From Actinomycetes bacterium (GTDB lineage: Bacteria > Actinomycetota > Acidimicrobiia > IMCC26256 > PALSA-610), in the NCBI GenBank assembly GCA_025463875.1, contig JAODBI010000111.1:1-41369 (forward strand): a stretch of DNA of 41,369 nucleotides, in the 5' to 3' direction. The translations under genes and the position numbers were made by a program. The notes beneath the pieces were generated by a model. It saw only the letters and a program-made list of their open reading frames with translations. It searched no databases and was not told where the DNA came from. Positions within the stretch are counted from its first letter, which is position 1; every line of letters starts with the position of its first letter. This document shows, piece by piece, positions 17,256-25,267 of the stretch.

Positions 17256-18110
17256 TTACGCGCCGTCGGCGATGGCCCGGACCAGCGTGGGAAGTGATTC
17301 GCGGAAGTCGGGGAGCAGCGTTCGGCCCGCGAGCCGCAGCGCGCGGTTGTCGAGGACGGAGTTCGCGGGTCGGGGCGCGGGTCGGGGCGGATCGAGGTCG
17401 GCGGTCGAGATCGGTGCCACGCGGGCCGGGTCGTCGCCGTTCGCGCGCAGGACCTCGCCCGCGAACTCGAACCAACTGACCGGACCCTGGTTGGTGACGT
17501 GCCACGTTCCGGGCAGGCGTTCGACGACGAACGTGCGCAACATCGTCGCGAGGTCGGCGGCGATGGTCGGACACCCGCGCTGGTCGTCGACGAAGCGCAG
17601 AGGAGTGTCGCCCGCGGCCAAGCGCAGGATCGTCTTCGCCATGTTGGCGCCGTACCGCCCGATGACCCACGAGGTGCGCACGACCGCGCACTCGAGGTCG
17701 ATCTCGAACTCGCCACCGAGCTTCGACTGTCCGTACACCGATGCCGGGTTCGGCGTGTCCCATTCGTGATACGGCTCGGGTTGCGAACCGTCGAACACGT
17801 AGTCGGTCGAGAGCGAGACGACGTACGCGCCCGCTCGCCGCGCCCCTTCCATGACCCACCGCACGCCCAGCGCGTTGACGAGGAACGCGCGGTCGCGTTC
17901 GGTCTCGCACGCGTCGACCGCGGTCATCGCCGCGCAGTGCACGATCGCGTCGGGTCGGACCGAGCCGATCGCGCCGAGCACCGAATCGCGGTCGGCGACG
18001 TCGAGGGCGGCGTGATCGAACGCAAAGACTTGGTGCGCGCCTTCACCGTCGAAGAGCTCGGCGACCTCGCGGCCTACCATGCCGCCCGCTCCGGTAACGA
18101 GGACCCGCAA
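17256..18110 (-). CDS. rfbD: dTDP-4-dehydrorhamnose reductase
   Basis: This is a 284-residue short-chain dehydrogenase performing the last, NADPH-dependent step of dTDP-L-rhamnose synthesis. MRVLVTGAGGMVGREVAELF is the nucleotide-binding motif; AAMTAVDACETE, SLSTDYVFDG and SVYGQSKLGGE (Tyr and Lys of the catalytic YxxxK) are standard RmlD blocks, as is RTSWVIGRYGANMAKTILRL. A TGA lies in frame just upstream, so translation must begin at or after the TTG at 18110; the next start would cut the glycine motif, so TTG is correct. It is the last gene of rfbA-C-B-D, eight bases after rfbB. Unlike RfbB and RfbC it shows no unusual active-site change. Confidence 0.93.
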   Translation of the reverse strand: MRVLVTGAGGMVGREVAELFDGEGAHQVFAFDHAALDVADRDSVLGAIGSVRPDAIVHCAAMTAVDACETERDRAFLVNALGVRWVMEGARRAGAYVVSLSTDYVFDGSQPEPYHEWDTPNPASVYGQSKLGGEFEIDLECAVVRTSWVIGRYGANMAKTILRLAAGDTPLRFVDDQRGCPTIAADLATMLRTFVVERLPGTWHVTNQGPVSWFEFAGEVLRANGDDPARVAPISTADLDPPRPAPRPANSVLDNRALRLAGRTLLPDFRESLPTLVRAIADGA

Positions 18111-18118
18111 CGCTCAGG

Positions 18119-19123
18119 TCACTTCCACGCGGCCGTCTCGTCGACGGGCGCACGCTCCTTCAGTGGTTCCCACCACTCGCGGTTCGCTTCGTACCACTGC
18201 ACTGTTTCGCCCAGGCCGTCCTTGAACCCGACCAGCGGCTCCCAGCCGAGCTCGGCCTTGATCTTCGAGTGGTCGAGCAGATAGCGACGGTCGTGACCGG
18301 GACGGTCCGGAACGATCTTCTTGAGCGACGCGGGCTTGCCGAGTGCGGCGAGGACCGCGTCGGCGATCTCCTCGATGCTGCGCTCCTCGCCCGTCCCGAC
18401 GTGGTAGGTCTCGCCGACCCGTCCGTTGTCGAGGATCATGGCGATGGCGCGGCAGTGGTCGTCGGCGTGGATCCATTCCCGCCGGTTCTGGGTCGAGGCG
18501 TAGAGCGGGATGTCGAGGTCGTCGATCGCGCGTGTCGCGAACAGCGGGATGACCTTCTCCGGGAACTGGAACGGCCCGTAGTTGTTGGCGCAGTTCGTGA
18601 TCGAGATCGGGAGACCGAACGTCTCCGAGTACGCGCGGACCGCGTGGTCGCCGCCGGCCTTCGACGCGTTGTACGGCGTACGAGGCGCGTACGGCGACGA
18701 TTCGTTGAACGGCTCGGTCGCGTCGAGATCGAGATCGCCGTAGACCTCGCACGTCGAGACGTGATGGAAGCGGTGGAACTTGTCGACGCCGATGCGCCGG
18801 ACCGCCTCGCACAACCGTTGCGTTCCCACGACGTTGGTCTGGAAGAAGACTCCCGGGTTCGTGATCGCGTACGAGTTGTGCGACTCCGCCGCGAAGTTGA
18901 CGATCGTGTCGATCTCGTACTCGCGCATTGCGTTCATCGCGACGTCGATGTCACCGATGTCGCCCTGGACGAATTCGTGCGGCACGCCGACCAGGCTCTC
19001 GCGGTTGCCCGCGTACGTGAGCAGGTCGTACGCGACCACGGTGTCGCGGGGACGCTCGCGCGCCCACCAGCGCACGAAGTTCGATCCGATGAACCCGGCA
19101 CCGCCGGTGACGAGGATGTTCAT
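18119..19123 (-). CDS. rfbB: dTDP-glucose 4,6-dehydratase (atypical active site)
   Basis: The 334-residue extended short-chain dehydrogenase should convert dTDP-glucose to the 4-keto-6-deoxy sugar. MNILVTGGAGFIGSNFVRWW is the NAD motif; PYNASKAGGDH gives Tyr and Lys of YxxxK, and TNCANNYGPFQFPEKVIPLF, NRREWIHADDHCRAI and PDRPGHDRRYLLDHSKI are RmlB signatures. Two blocks are unusual: the canonical STDEVYG reads STCEVYG (Cys125 in place of the catalytic Asp), and AESHVDRSI reads AESHNSYAI. The dehydration chemistry of this copy is therefore uncertain, or the family branch uses a different residue. The ATG at 19123 overlaps the rfbC stop (ATGA) and starts exactly at the first beta strand. Confidence 0.88.
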   Translation of the reverse strand: MNILVTGGAGFIGSNFVRWWARERPRDTVVAYDLLTYAGNRESLVGVPHEFVQGDIGDIDVAMNAMREYEIDTIVNFAAESHNSYAITNPGVFFQTNVVGTQRLCEAVRRIGVDKFHRFHHVSTCEVYGDLDLDATEPFNESSPYAPRTPYNASKAGGDHAVRAYSETFGLPISITNCANNYGPFQFPEKVIPLFATRAIDDLDIPLYASTQNRREWIHADDHCRAIAMILDNGRVGETYHVGTGEERSIEEIADAVLAALGKPASLKKIVPDRPGHDRRYLLDHSKIKAELGWEPLVGFKDGLGETVQWYEANREWWEPLKERAPVDETAAWK

Positions 19124-19686
19124 GTGCGCATCGGCCACGCCGGGCGGACGCGCTCGCCGATCTCGGCACGCTTCGGATTGGCGGCGTCGCGGTCGGAGAG
19201 CTCGGGGTTCGTGACGCCCCAGTCGGCTGCGATCTGCGGGTCGTCCCACGCCACGCCCAGCTCGTCGGCCGCGTTGTAGTAGCCGTCGACGAGATACGTG
19301 ATCGTCATGTCGGTGAGCGACGCGAACCCGTGCGCGACACCCGGCGGGATGAACACGCCCTCGTGCACGTTCTCGCCGTTCTCCGGCTCGCCGAGGTCGA
19401 AGACCTCCGTCGTACCGTCGGTTGCGCTGCCGACGCGCAGGTCGTGCAGGACGACACGCGCCCGGCCGAACGGGACGTACCAGTAGTCGGCCTGATGCAG
19501 GTGGTAGTGCAGGCCGACGATGCAACCGGCGGAACGATCGGCGCGGTTCGCCTGGATCATCTCGCGCCCGCTCGGGATCCACTCGCGCCGGTACGTCTCG
19601 ACGAACAGCCCGCGCTTGTCGCGGTGCACCGACGGCAGCACGTGGAAGACGCCGGCGATGAGTGTGCTCTCGGAGATGGTTGCCAT
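19120..19686 (-). CDS. rfbC: dTDP-4-dehydrorhamnose 3,5-epimerase-like protein (atypical)
   Basis: The 188-residue cupin occupies the RmlC position in the operon. The fold signature is clear: LPSVHRDKRGLFVETYRREW, VHEGVFIPPGVAHGFASLTD and NAADELGVAWDDPQIAADWG. The catalytic His60 is present in VGLHYHLHQADYWYV, but the usual Arg before GLH is Val57, and the Lys that normally follows (GKLVRV type) is replaced by an aromatic DYWYV stretch. Both positions are conserved in characterised RmlC, so activity may be altered or this may be a distinct actinobacterial subfamily. The ATG at 19686 follows rfbA at a gap of two bases, and the stop overlaps rfbB. Function as rhamnose epimerase is inferred from context. 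Confidence 0.82.
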   Translation of the reverse strand: MATISESTLIAGVFHVLPSVHRDKRGLFVETYRREWIPSGREMIQANRADRSAGCIVGLHYHLHQADYWYVPFGRARVVLHDLRVGSATDGTTEVFDLGEPENGENVHEGVFIPPGVAHGFASLTDMTITYLVDGYYNAADELGVAWDDPQIAADWGVTNPELSDRDAANPKRAEIGERVRPAWPMRT

Positions 19687-19688
19687 CG

Positions 19689-20795
19689 CTACTCCAGGTC
19701 GGCTCGGGAATGGTCTCCGAGCATCAGTCGCGTCGCTTTGGGTCGGTCGCCGCTGCGCACGACCTCGACCTCGCGCCCGAGCAGGGAATCGTGAATGTGA
19801 TGTACCCCGATGATCCGGCTCCGCTCCAACACCACGGAGTGCTCGATCTCGGCGTCGCGTAGCTCGCAGTTCGCGCCGATCGCCGTGTAGGGCCCGACGT
19901 ACGTGTCGGTCAACTTCGTTCCCGCGCCGATGACGGCGGGACCGCGCACGACCGACGCCCGCAGTACCGCGCCGGCTTCGATCACGACGCGACCTTCGAC
20001 GCGCGATTCGGCGTCGAGGTCGCCGTCGATGCGTGCCACGATGGTGTCGAGGACGAGGCGGTTGCAGTGCAACAACGGGTCCTTCTTGCCCGTGTCGATC
20101 CACCAGCCCTCGAGCACCTCGTGCATGACCGGAAATCCGGCGTCGATCAACCACTGGATCGCGTCGGTAATCTCGAGCTCGCCGCGCGCCGACGGTTGGA
20201 TAGCGTTCACCGCGGCGTGGATGCGTTTGTCGAAGATGTAGACGCCCGTGAGCGCGAGGTCGGACGGCGGGTCGGCGGGCTTCTCGACGAGTCGGACGAC
20301 ACCGCCTTGCGCGTTCACTTCGGCGACGCCGAACTGGCGAGGATCGTCGACGTGTGCGAGAAGGATCTGCGCGGCGGGAAGTTCGCTCTCGGGGTCGTGC
20401 AGCTCGCGCGGACGCGTGCGTTCCGCGACGAAGCGATCGACGAGTGGGCGCAACTTCTGCTGCAGCATGTTGTCGCCGAGATACATCACGAAGTCGTCGT
20501 CGCCGAGAAAATCTGACGCGATACGAACGCAATGCGCGAGGCCGAGCGGCTCCGCCTGTGGGATGAACGTCAGCTCGACACCGAATTGCGAGCCGTCACC
20601 GAGCGCGGTTGCGATCTCGCGACCACTCTCGGGTGACACCACGACACCGATGTCCTTGATTCCTGCCGCAGCCATGTCGTCGACCACGTAGAACAGGATC
20701 GGTTTGTTGGCAATCGGCACGAGCTGCTTGGCGCTCGTGTGGGTGATCGGCCGCAGCCGGGTGCCGGCGCCGCCCGCCAGGATCAAGCCCTTCAT
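19689..20795 (-). CDS. rfbA: Glucose-1-phosphate thymidylyltransferase, long form
   Basis: The 368-residue protein activates glucose-1-phosphate with dTTP, the first step to dTDP-rhamnose. MKGLILAGGAGTRLRPITHT is the nucleotide-binding loop, followed by TSAKQLVPIANKPILFYVVD, VMYLGDNMLQQ, RLVEKPADPPSDLALTGVYI and EVLEGWWIDTGKKDPLL. About 75 residues longer than classic RmlA, it ends in left-handed beta-helix repeats (VVIEAGAVLRASVVRGPAVI, GPYTAIGANCELRDAEIEHS), the long-form arrangement common in archaea and actinobacteria. The ATG at 20795 begins at the first strand; a longer frame adds 18 residues without homology. A TACAACT box nine bases upstream suggests leaderless transcription of the whole operon. 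Confidence 0.92.
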   Translation of the reverse strand: MKGLILAGGAGTRLRPITHTSAKQLVPIANKPILFYVVDDMAAAGIKDIGVVVSPESGREIATALGDGSQFGVELTFIPQAEPLGLAHCVRIASDFLGDDDFVMYLGDNMLQQKLRPLVDRFVAERTRPRELHDPESELPAAQILLAHVDDPRQFGVAEVNAQGGVVRLVEKPADPPSDLALTGVYIFDKRIHAAVNAIQPSARGELEITDAIQWLIDAGFPVMHEVLEGWWIDTGKKDPLLHCNRLVLDTIVARIDGDLDAESRVEGRVVIEAGAVLRASVVRGPAVIGAGTKLTDTYVGPYTAIGANCELRDAEIEHSVVLERSRIIGVHHIHDSLLGREVEVVRSGDRPKATRLMLGDHSRADLE

Positions 20796-20804
20796 GAGGG
20801 TCCT

Positions 20805-20811
20805 AGTTGTA
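20805..20811 (-). promoter_or_regulatory. Putative -10 element of the rfbACBD operon (TACAACT)
   Basis: On the minus strand TACAACT lies nine bases before the rfbA ATG. No Shine-Dalgarno sequence is evident, so the first gene is probably read from a leaderless mRNA. Confidence 0.35.
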
Positions 20812-20912
20812 CCAGCTGCAGAGGTACGGACTGGAGTTCGGGGACGCATGCACAGATTTCGACGATATGGCGGAATGTGGACGCTTCCTGCGCGTTCCCA
20901 GTGATTCTCTCG

Positions 20913-20952
20913 GTGTTCAAGTCTGAATTCTCCCTCGTGTTCAAGTGCGAAT
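20913..20952. repeat. Two 16-bp direct repeats in the rfbA / DUF4082 divergent promoter region
   Basis: GTGTTCAAGTCTGAAT (20913) and GTGTTCAAGTGCGAAT (20937) share 14 of 16 bases at a 24-bp period. They lie in the 227-bp region between the divergent rfbA and the secreted DUF4082 gene, a natural place for an operator controlling both. On the minus strand each contains TTGAAC, a -35-like sequence. Confidence 0.65.
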
Positions 20953-21022
20953 CCGCATCCGCCCGCGCGCGTCGACTAGACCGACCGGTCACCGGGGGCG
21001 GTGAGTGCTGAGGGGCCACACG

Positions 21023-22561
21023 ATGCATCCGTTCGTTTCGCGACGTTCAAGTCGCGCCCGCCGTCTCGTTCTTGCGGGGATTTCCAGTTTTTTGGTACTC
21101 GGTGGTGCGTTCGCCGTCGTCACCAATTCCGGCGCGGCGTCGGCCACGGTGACGGTGTTCGCGACGACGGCGAAGCCGAGCGTTCCGTCGGCCGCGGATC
21201 CGCGATCGGTCGAGCTCGGCATGCGGTTCTCGCCGAAGCGCAATCTCTACGCGACGGGAATCCGCTTCTACAAAGGCGCCGCGAATCTCGGCACGCACAC
21301 CGGCACCCTGTGGACCGCGGACGGCCACGGGTTGCGCCGCGTCGTGTTCACGCACGAGACGGCCGGGGGTTGGCAACACGCGAAGTTCTTGCATCCCGTG
21401 CTGTTGCGGGCGAACGCGAAGTACGTCGTCTCGTATCACGCGCCGCGCGGTCACTACGCCTACACCTACAACTACTTCGCGCACACGGTCTCGAACTCCG
21501 TCGTGACGATGCCGGCGGCGGGGGCGTTCGGAAAGCCGAATGGCATGTTCCACTACGGCGGTATCGCCTTCCCCACCGTGGGTTCGGGGCGCGCGACCAA
21601 CTACTGGGTCGACGTCACGTTGTCGTCGTCGCCGTCGACGCCGACCACGAAACCGCCGACGCCCACCACGAAACCGCCGACGCCGACCACCAAGCCACCG
21701 GTTCCGGGGGCGTTCCCGAGTACGGCGAACAACGGCGTTCCCACGGGAACGAGGCTGACGAACTACACGGGTCCGATGACGATCCGTTCGTGCGGCGCGG
21801 TGATCGACTCGAAGATCATCAACGGTGATCTCACGATCCTCGCGGGCAACGGCACGCGCTCGTACGCAACACCGTGTGTCACCATTCGCAAGTCGTTGAT
21901 CAAGGGCACGATCGACGACAAGTGGGCCGACTTCGTCTGCGGTTCGAAGGTCGGTTGCGGACCGGTCGTCATGATCGACAACGAGGTCGCGATCCCGAGG
22001 GCCGCCGACGTCGCCGCGGTGTCGGACTCCAACATCTTCATGTGGCGCAACTACGTGCACGGTGCGCGCAGCGGTGTGCAGTGCGACGGCTTCTGTGAAA
22101 TTCGTCACTCGTATCTCGTTGCCGACCACGAGTACCAGAGCGCGCACATGGACGCCTTCATCTCGAACGGGAACTACGGCCACAAGATGGTGCTGTACCA
22201 CAACTCCTTCCTGTGCCAGCCCGTCAACGGGCCGGTCCCGAACGGCGCGGGCTGCGCGGCCGACGTCGGACTGTTCGGTGACTTCTCGGCGATCTCGAAC
22301 ATGACCGTGACCAACAACCTGTTCAAGGCGACCTCCGCCGCCGGGTACTGCGCGTACACGGGCGCAGGGCTGAGCTCCAAGCCGTATCCGAACGGGACGA
22401 AGCTCGTCTGGAAGGACAACGTGTTCCAGCGCGGCAACAACGCAAAGTGCGGTTTCGCAGGAGCGGTCCGGGACTGGAAGGGCAACTCCGGAAACGTCTG
22501 GTGCAACAACATGTGGGACAACCGAGTCGCGGTCCTCTCGGGCGTGGCCTGTACGGGGTAG
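21023..22561 (+). CDS. Secreted DUF4082 / right-handed beta-helix protein
   Basis: The 512-residue protein has a basic start and one hydrophobic helix (RRLVLAGISSFLVLGGAFAV), a likely signal peptide cleaved near residue 40. Residues about 40-202 form a DUF4082 domain (SVELGMRFSPKRNLYATGIR, FYKGAANLGTHTGTLW, YVVSYHAPRGHYAYT, NYWVDVTL). A linker of three TPTTKPP repeats leads to a C-terminal parallel beta-helix-like part (231-512) with many Asn, aromatic and Cys residues (VQCDGFCEIRHSYLVADHEY, HMDAFISNGNYGHKMVLYHN, NMTVTNNLF). About a dozen Cys suggest disulfides outside the cell. Beta-helix folds often bind or cleave polysaccharide, and the gene lies inside the polysaccharide locus, but no catalytic site is identified. 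The ATG at 21023 is behind TGAGGGG; an upstream GTG adds six residues. Confidence 0.82.
   Translation: MHPFVSRRSSRARRLVLAGISSFLVLGGAFAVVTNSGAASATVTVFATTAKPSVPSAADPRSVELGMRFSPKRNLYATGIRFYKGAANLGTHTGTLWTADGHGLRRVVFTHETAGGWQHAKFLHPVLLRANAKYVVSYHAPRGHYAYTYNYFAHTVSNSVVTMPAAGAFGKPNGMFHYGGIAFPTVGSGRATNYWVDVTLSSSPSTPTTKPPTPTTKPPTPTTKPPVPGAFPSTANNGVPTGTRLTNYTGPMTIRSCGAVIDSKIINGDLTILAGNGTRSYATPCVTIRKSLIKGTIDDKWADFVCGSKVGCGPVVMIDNEVAIPRAADVAAVSDSNIFMWRNYVHGARSGVQCDGFCEIRHSYLVADHEYQSAHMDAFISNGNYGHKMVLYHNSFLCQPVNGPVPNGAGCAADVGLFGDFSAISNMTVTNNLFKATSAAGYCAYTGAGLSSKPYPNGTKLVWKDNVFQRGNNAKCGFAGAVRDWKGNSGNVWCNNMWDNRVAVLSGVACTG
21638..21700 (+). repeat. Three 21-bp repeats encoding TPTTKPP
   Basis: The units start at 21638, 21659 and 21680 and encode a Pro/Thr-rich linker between the DUF4082 and beta-helix domains. 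Such linkers are typically extended and may be glycosylated in secreted proteins. Confidence 0.9.
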
Positions 22562-22605
22562 GTCGGGGTCGCTCGCGGACGGAAAAGGGGTCGCGTAGGG
22601 GGGAC

Positions 22606-22611
22606 TACCCT
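22606..22611 (+). promoter_or_regulatory. Putative -10 box of the DegT aminotransferase gene (TACCCT)
   Basis: TACCCT ends eight bases before the GTG at 22620, the same layout as for hisI, trpC and trpB. It supports the GTG at 22620 over one two codons upstream. The same hexamer also precedes the flippase gene (23735-23740). Confidence 0.4.
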
Positions 22612-22619
22612 GGGTGCTC

Positions 22620-23711
22620 GTGTCACCTCGCAACGTTCCTTTCCTCGACCTGACGCGTCTGCACGCGACCATCGCGGACGACCTGCAGGCGGCGTACGCC
22701 GACGTCGTTGCCACGAGCCAGTTCGCAGGCGGTGCCGTCGTTTCCCGCTTCGAGCAGGAGTTCGCCGCGGCCCATGGCGCACCCCACGCCGTGGGGTGCG
22801 CGTCGGGTACCGACGCCCTCGCGCTCGCGCTGCGCGCCTTCGACATCGGTCCCGGCGACGAGGTCGTCGTGCCGGCCATGACGTTCATCGCGACGGCGTC
22901 GGCAGTGCGCCACGCGGGCGCGGTTCCGGTCATGGCCGACGTCGACCCGGTGACGCTGTTGCTCACAGCGGAGACCGTCGCGGCCGTCCGCAGCGAGCGC
23001 ACGCGGGCGATCCTGCCGGTGCACCTGTTCGGGCACCTCGTGCCCTTCGATCTTCTCGCCGCGTGGCGCGAGAGCGGTCTCGTCGTCATCGAAGATGCCG
23101 CCCAGGCCCACCTGGCCACCTGGAACGGCGAGTTCGTCGGCAGCGTCGGAGACGCCGCGTGTTTCAGCTTCTATCCCGGTAAGAACCTCGGGGCGCTCGG
23201 TGACGGCGGCGCGATCGTGACCAAGAACGAAGCGGTCGCCGAGCGCGTGCGGTCGCTGCGGGACCACGGTCGCGACGATCACTACCGGCACTCCGAGGTC
23301 GGATACTGCTCGCGTCTCGACGGGATGCAGGCCGCGTTCCTCTCGGTGAAGCTCCGCTACCTGCCGGACTGGACAGCCGCCCGCCGGGCGTTGGCGGCGC
23401 GGTACGACGACCTGCTGCCGGCCGGCACCCTCGTGCCGTGGACGGACGGCGCCGTGCACCACTTGATGGTCGCCCGGGTCGGCGACCGCGACGCGGTGCA
23501 GACCGCACTGGCGGCCGCCCGCATCGCGACGGGAGTGCACTATCCGGTCGCCCTCTCGAACCAGCCCGCCCTGTCGGCGTGGGCCCGGCCCGCACCCGCC
23601 GCCGAGGAGGCGGCATCGACGGTGTTGTCGCTCCCGATGGATCCGCTGATGACTCCCGCCGAGGTCGAGTACGTGTGCGATCACCTTGATCGTTCGCTCG
23701 CGCACGCGTAG
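22620..23711 (+). CDS. DegT/DnrJ/EryC1/StrS family sugar aminotransferase
   Basis: This PLP enzyme of 363 residues probably transaminates a keto nucleotide sugar. VPFLDLTRL at the N-terminus, VGCASGTDALALALRAFDIG, GDEVVVPAMTFIATASAVRH, IEDAAQAHLATWNG and FSFYPGKNLGALGDGGAIVT, whose Lys forms the internal aldimine, are typical blocks. DGMQAAFLSVKLRYL and the GVHYPVALSNQPAL tail also fit the 3-aminotransferase (FdtB/QdtB, WbpE) side of the family, though substrate specificity cannot be settled. The GTG at 22620 is preferred because of the upstream TACCCT box; a GTG at 22614 would add two residues. A Wzx flippase follows 44 bp downstream. The sugar substrate could come from the adjacent rfbA/rfbB or from a UDP-amino sugar route. 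Confidence 0.92.
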   Translation: MSPRNVPFLDLTRLHATIADDLQAAYADVVATSQFAGGAVVSRFEQEFAAAHGAPHAVGCASGTDALALALRAFDIGPGDEVVVPAMTFIATASAVRHAGAVPVMADVDPVTLLLTAETVAAVRSERTRAILPVHLFGHLVPFDLLAAWRESGLVVIEDAAQAHLATWNGEFVGSVGDAACFSFYPGKNLGALGDGGAIVTKNEAVAERVRSLRDHGRDDHYRHSEVGYCSRLDGMQAAFLSVKLRYLPDWTAARRALAARYDDLLPAGTLVPWTDGAVHHLMVARVGDRDAVQTALAAARIATGVHYPVALSNQPALSAWARPAPAAEEAASTVLSLPMDPLMTPAEVEYVCDHLDRSLAHA

Positions 23712-23755
23712 GCGGCCGAGAAGCCCCGGCGTCGTACCCTGGATCGTCGGAGGAA

Positions 23756-25240
23756 ATGGCGCGCATGGCTGAGGCGACCGAGGAGCCTGCGCAGGACGTA
23801 GACGATTCGCTCGACCGTCTCGTCCGGCGTGGATTGGTCTGGAGCTTCGTCAACACCGCCTCGACCCGCGGCATCAATTTCCTGATCACCGTTGTCCTCG
23901 CGCACCTCGTCGCTCCCAGCGACTGGGGCGTGTTCGCGGTCGCCTTGGTGACGATGTCACTGCTGCTGAGCCTGAACGACGTGGGGATCAGCTCTGCGAT
24001 CGTGCGCTTTCCCGGTGACGTCCGAGACATCGCGGCGACGGGCGCAACGCTGATCCTGGGGGCGAGCTTCGCGCTGTACGGCGTGTTGTTCGCCCTGTCG
24101 CCGGTCGTGGCTCGGGTCCTCAAGGTGCCGGACGCGACCGGGGTGCTCCGGCTGCTGGCCGTGAGCGTCATCCTCGACGCCTTCTTCGCGGTCCAGTCGG
24201 CGGCGATCACCCGCGAGTTCAAGCAGAATTACCGGACCCTGTCGGATCTCGCGAACCTGGTCGTGTTCTCGGCCGTCGCGGTCGGCCTCGCGCTGCATGG
24301 ATCGGGCCCGTGGGCGCTCGCGTGGGCCACGCTCGCCGGGACCGTCGCGGGCGGCATCGTGATCCTGATCAAGTCGCCGATCCGGGTGTGGCCCGGCTTC
24401 GATCCGGTCATGGCCCGGGAACTGGTCCACTTCGGTGCGCCGCTCACGGGGTCGGCTTTCTTGACCTTCGCGGTCCTCAACACCGACTACATCGTCGTCG
24501 GGCACGTGCTCGGGCCCGTGGCCCTCGGCTTCTACTACCTGGCCTTCAACATCTCGAGCTGGCCGGTCACCACGATCTCCTTCACGGTCCGGAGGGTCTC
24601 CCTCGCCGGGTTCTCGCGCCTTCAGCACGACCGGACCGAGATGCACGACGCGTTCATCCGGGCGGCGCGGCTCCTCTCGACCGTCGCCTTTCCCGTGTGT
24701 GCGCTGCTCGTCGCGCTCTCGGCACCCCTCGTCCGATTCGTGTACGGCGAGCGGTGGGCGGCGTCCGCCTCGCCGCTGCGGTGGTTGGCGGTGCTCGGCG
24801 CGATGCGGGTGGTGGCGGAGCTGGGCTACGACTACCTGGTCGCGGCCGGACGGCCGCGGGCGACCGTGGTGCTCCAGGCCGCGTGGTTCTTCTCCCTGGT
24901 GCCGGCGCTGACGATCGGGGCCCACCTCAACGGCATCACCGGGGTGGGCGAGGGGCACGCGTTCGTCGTCATCTTCGTGGTGCTGCCCGTGATGCTCTGG
25001 GCCCTGGGCCGGACCGGCTTGTCACCGCTCTCGGTGCTGCGGGTCCTGGGGGGCTCGCTGGCGCTGGCGGCGGGCGCGGGGGGGGTCGCGTATTTGGGTA
25101 CAAGGCTCGCCAGCGGCGAATTCGCCCGTGTCGCCATCGGCGGCACGAGCGGTGCATTCACCGGTGCCGCGATCGTGGCTCTTGTCTGGCAGTGGAAACG
25201 CCGATCAGCAGTTGAGTGCGCGCAGCCGGTGGCGCGCTGA
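23756..25240 (+). CDS. Polysaccharide flippase of the MOP superfamily (Wzx-like)
   Basis: The 494-residue integral membrane protein has about 12-14 hydrophobic helices. The N-terminal pattern RRGLVWSFVNTASTRGINFL and VVLAHLVAPSDWGVFAVALV is characteristic of oligosaccharide flippases, as is NTDYIVVGHVLGPVALGFYY in the middle. It should move undecaprenyl-linked repeat units across the cytoplasmic membrane. The ATG at 23756 is preceded by GGAGG (23748-23752), so it uses a normal ribosome site. It sits between a sugar aminotransferase and the initiating sugar phosphotransferase. A 7-bp hairpin lies nine bases after its stop. A teichoic acid or lipid II flippase role is less likely given the neighbours. 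Confidence 0.9.
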   Translation: MARMAEATEEPAQDVDDSLDRLVRRGLVWSFVNTASTRGINFLITVVLAHLVAPSDWGVFAVALVTMSLLLSLNDVGISSAIVRFPGDVRDIAATGATLILGASFALYGVLFALSPVVARVLKVPDATGVLRLLAVSVILDAFFAVQSAAITREFKQNYRTLSDLANLVVFSAVAVGLALHGSGPWALAWATLAGTVAGGIVILIKSPIRVWPGFDPVMARELVHFGAPLTGSAFLTFAVLNTDYIVVGHVLGPVALGFYYLAFNISSWPVTTISFTVRRVSLAGFSRLQHDRTEMHDAFIRAARLLSTVAFPVCALLVALSAPLVRFVYGERWAASASPLRWLAVLGAMRVVAELGYDYLVAAGRPRATVVLQAAWFFSLVPALTIGAHLNGITGVGEGHAFVVIFVVLPVMLWALGRTGLSPLSVLRVLGGSLALAAGAGGVAYLGTRLASGEFARVAIGGTSGAFTGAAIVALVWQWKRRSAVECAQPVAR

Positions 25241-25248
25241 CCGACACG

Positions 25249-25267
25249 ATGTCCGCTTTTCGGACAT
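25249..25267 (+). terminator. Hairpin after the flippase gene
   Basis: ATGTCCG-CTTTT-CGGACAT is a perfect 7-bp stem with a five-base loop, nine bases after the flippase stop. No T-run follows, so it may be a weak terminator or an operator for the sugar transferase promoter immediately downstream. Confidence 0.45.
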
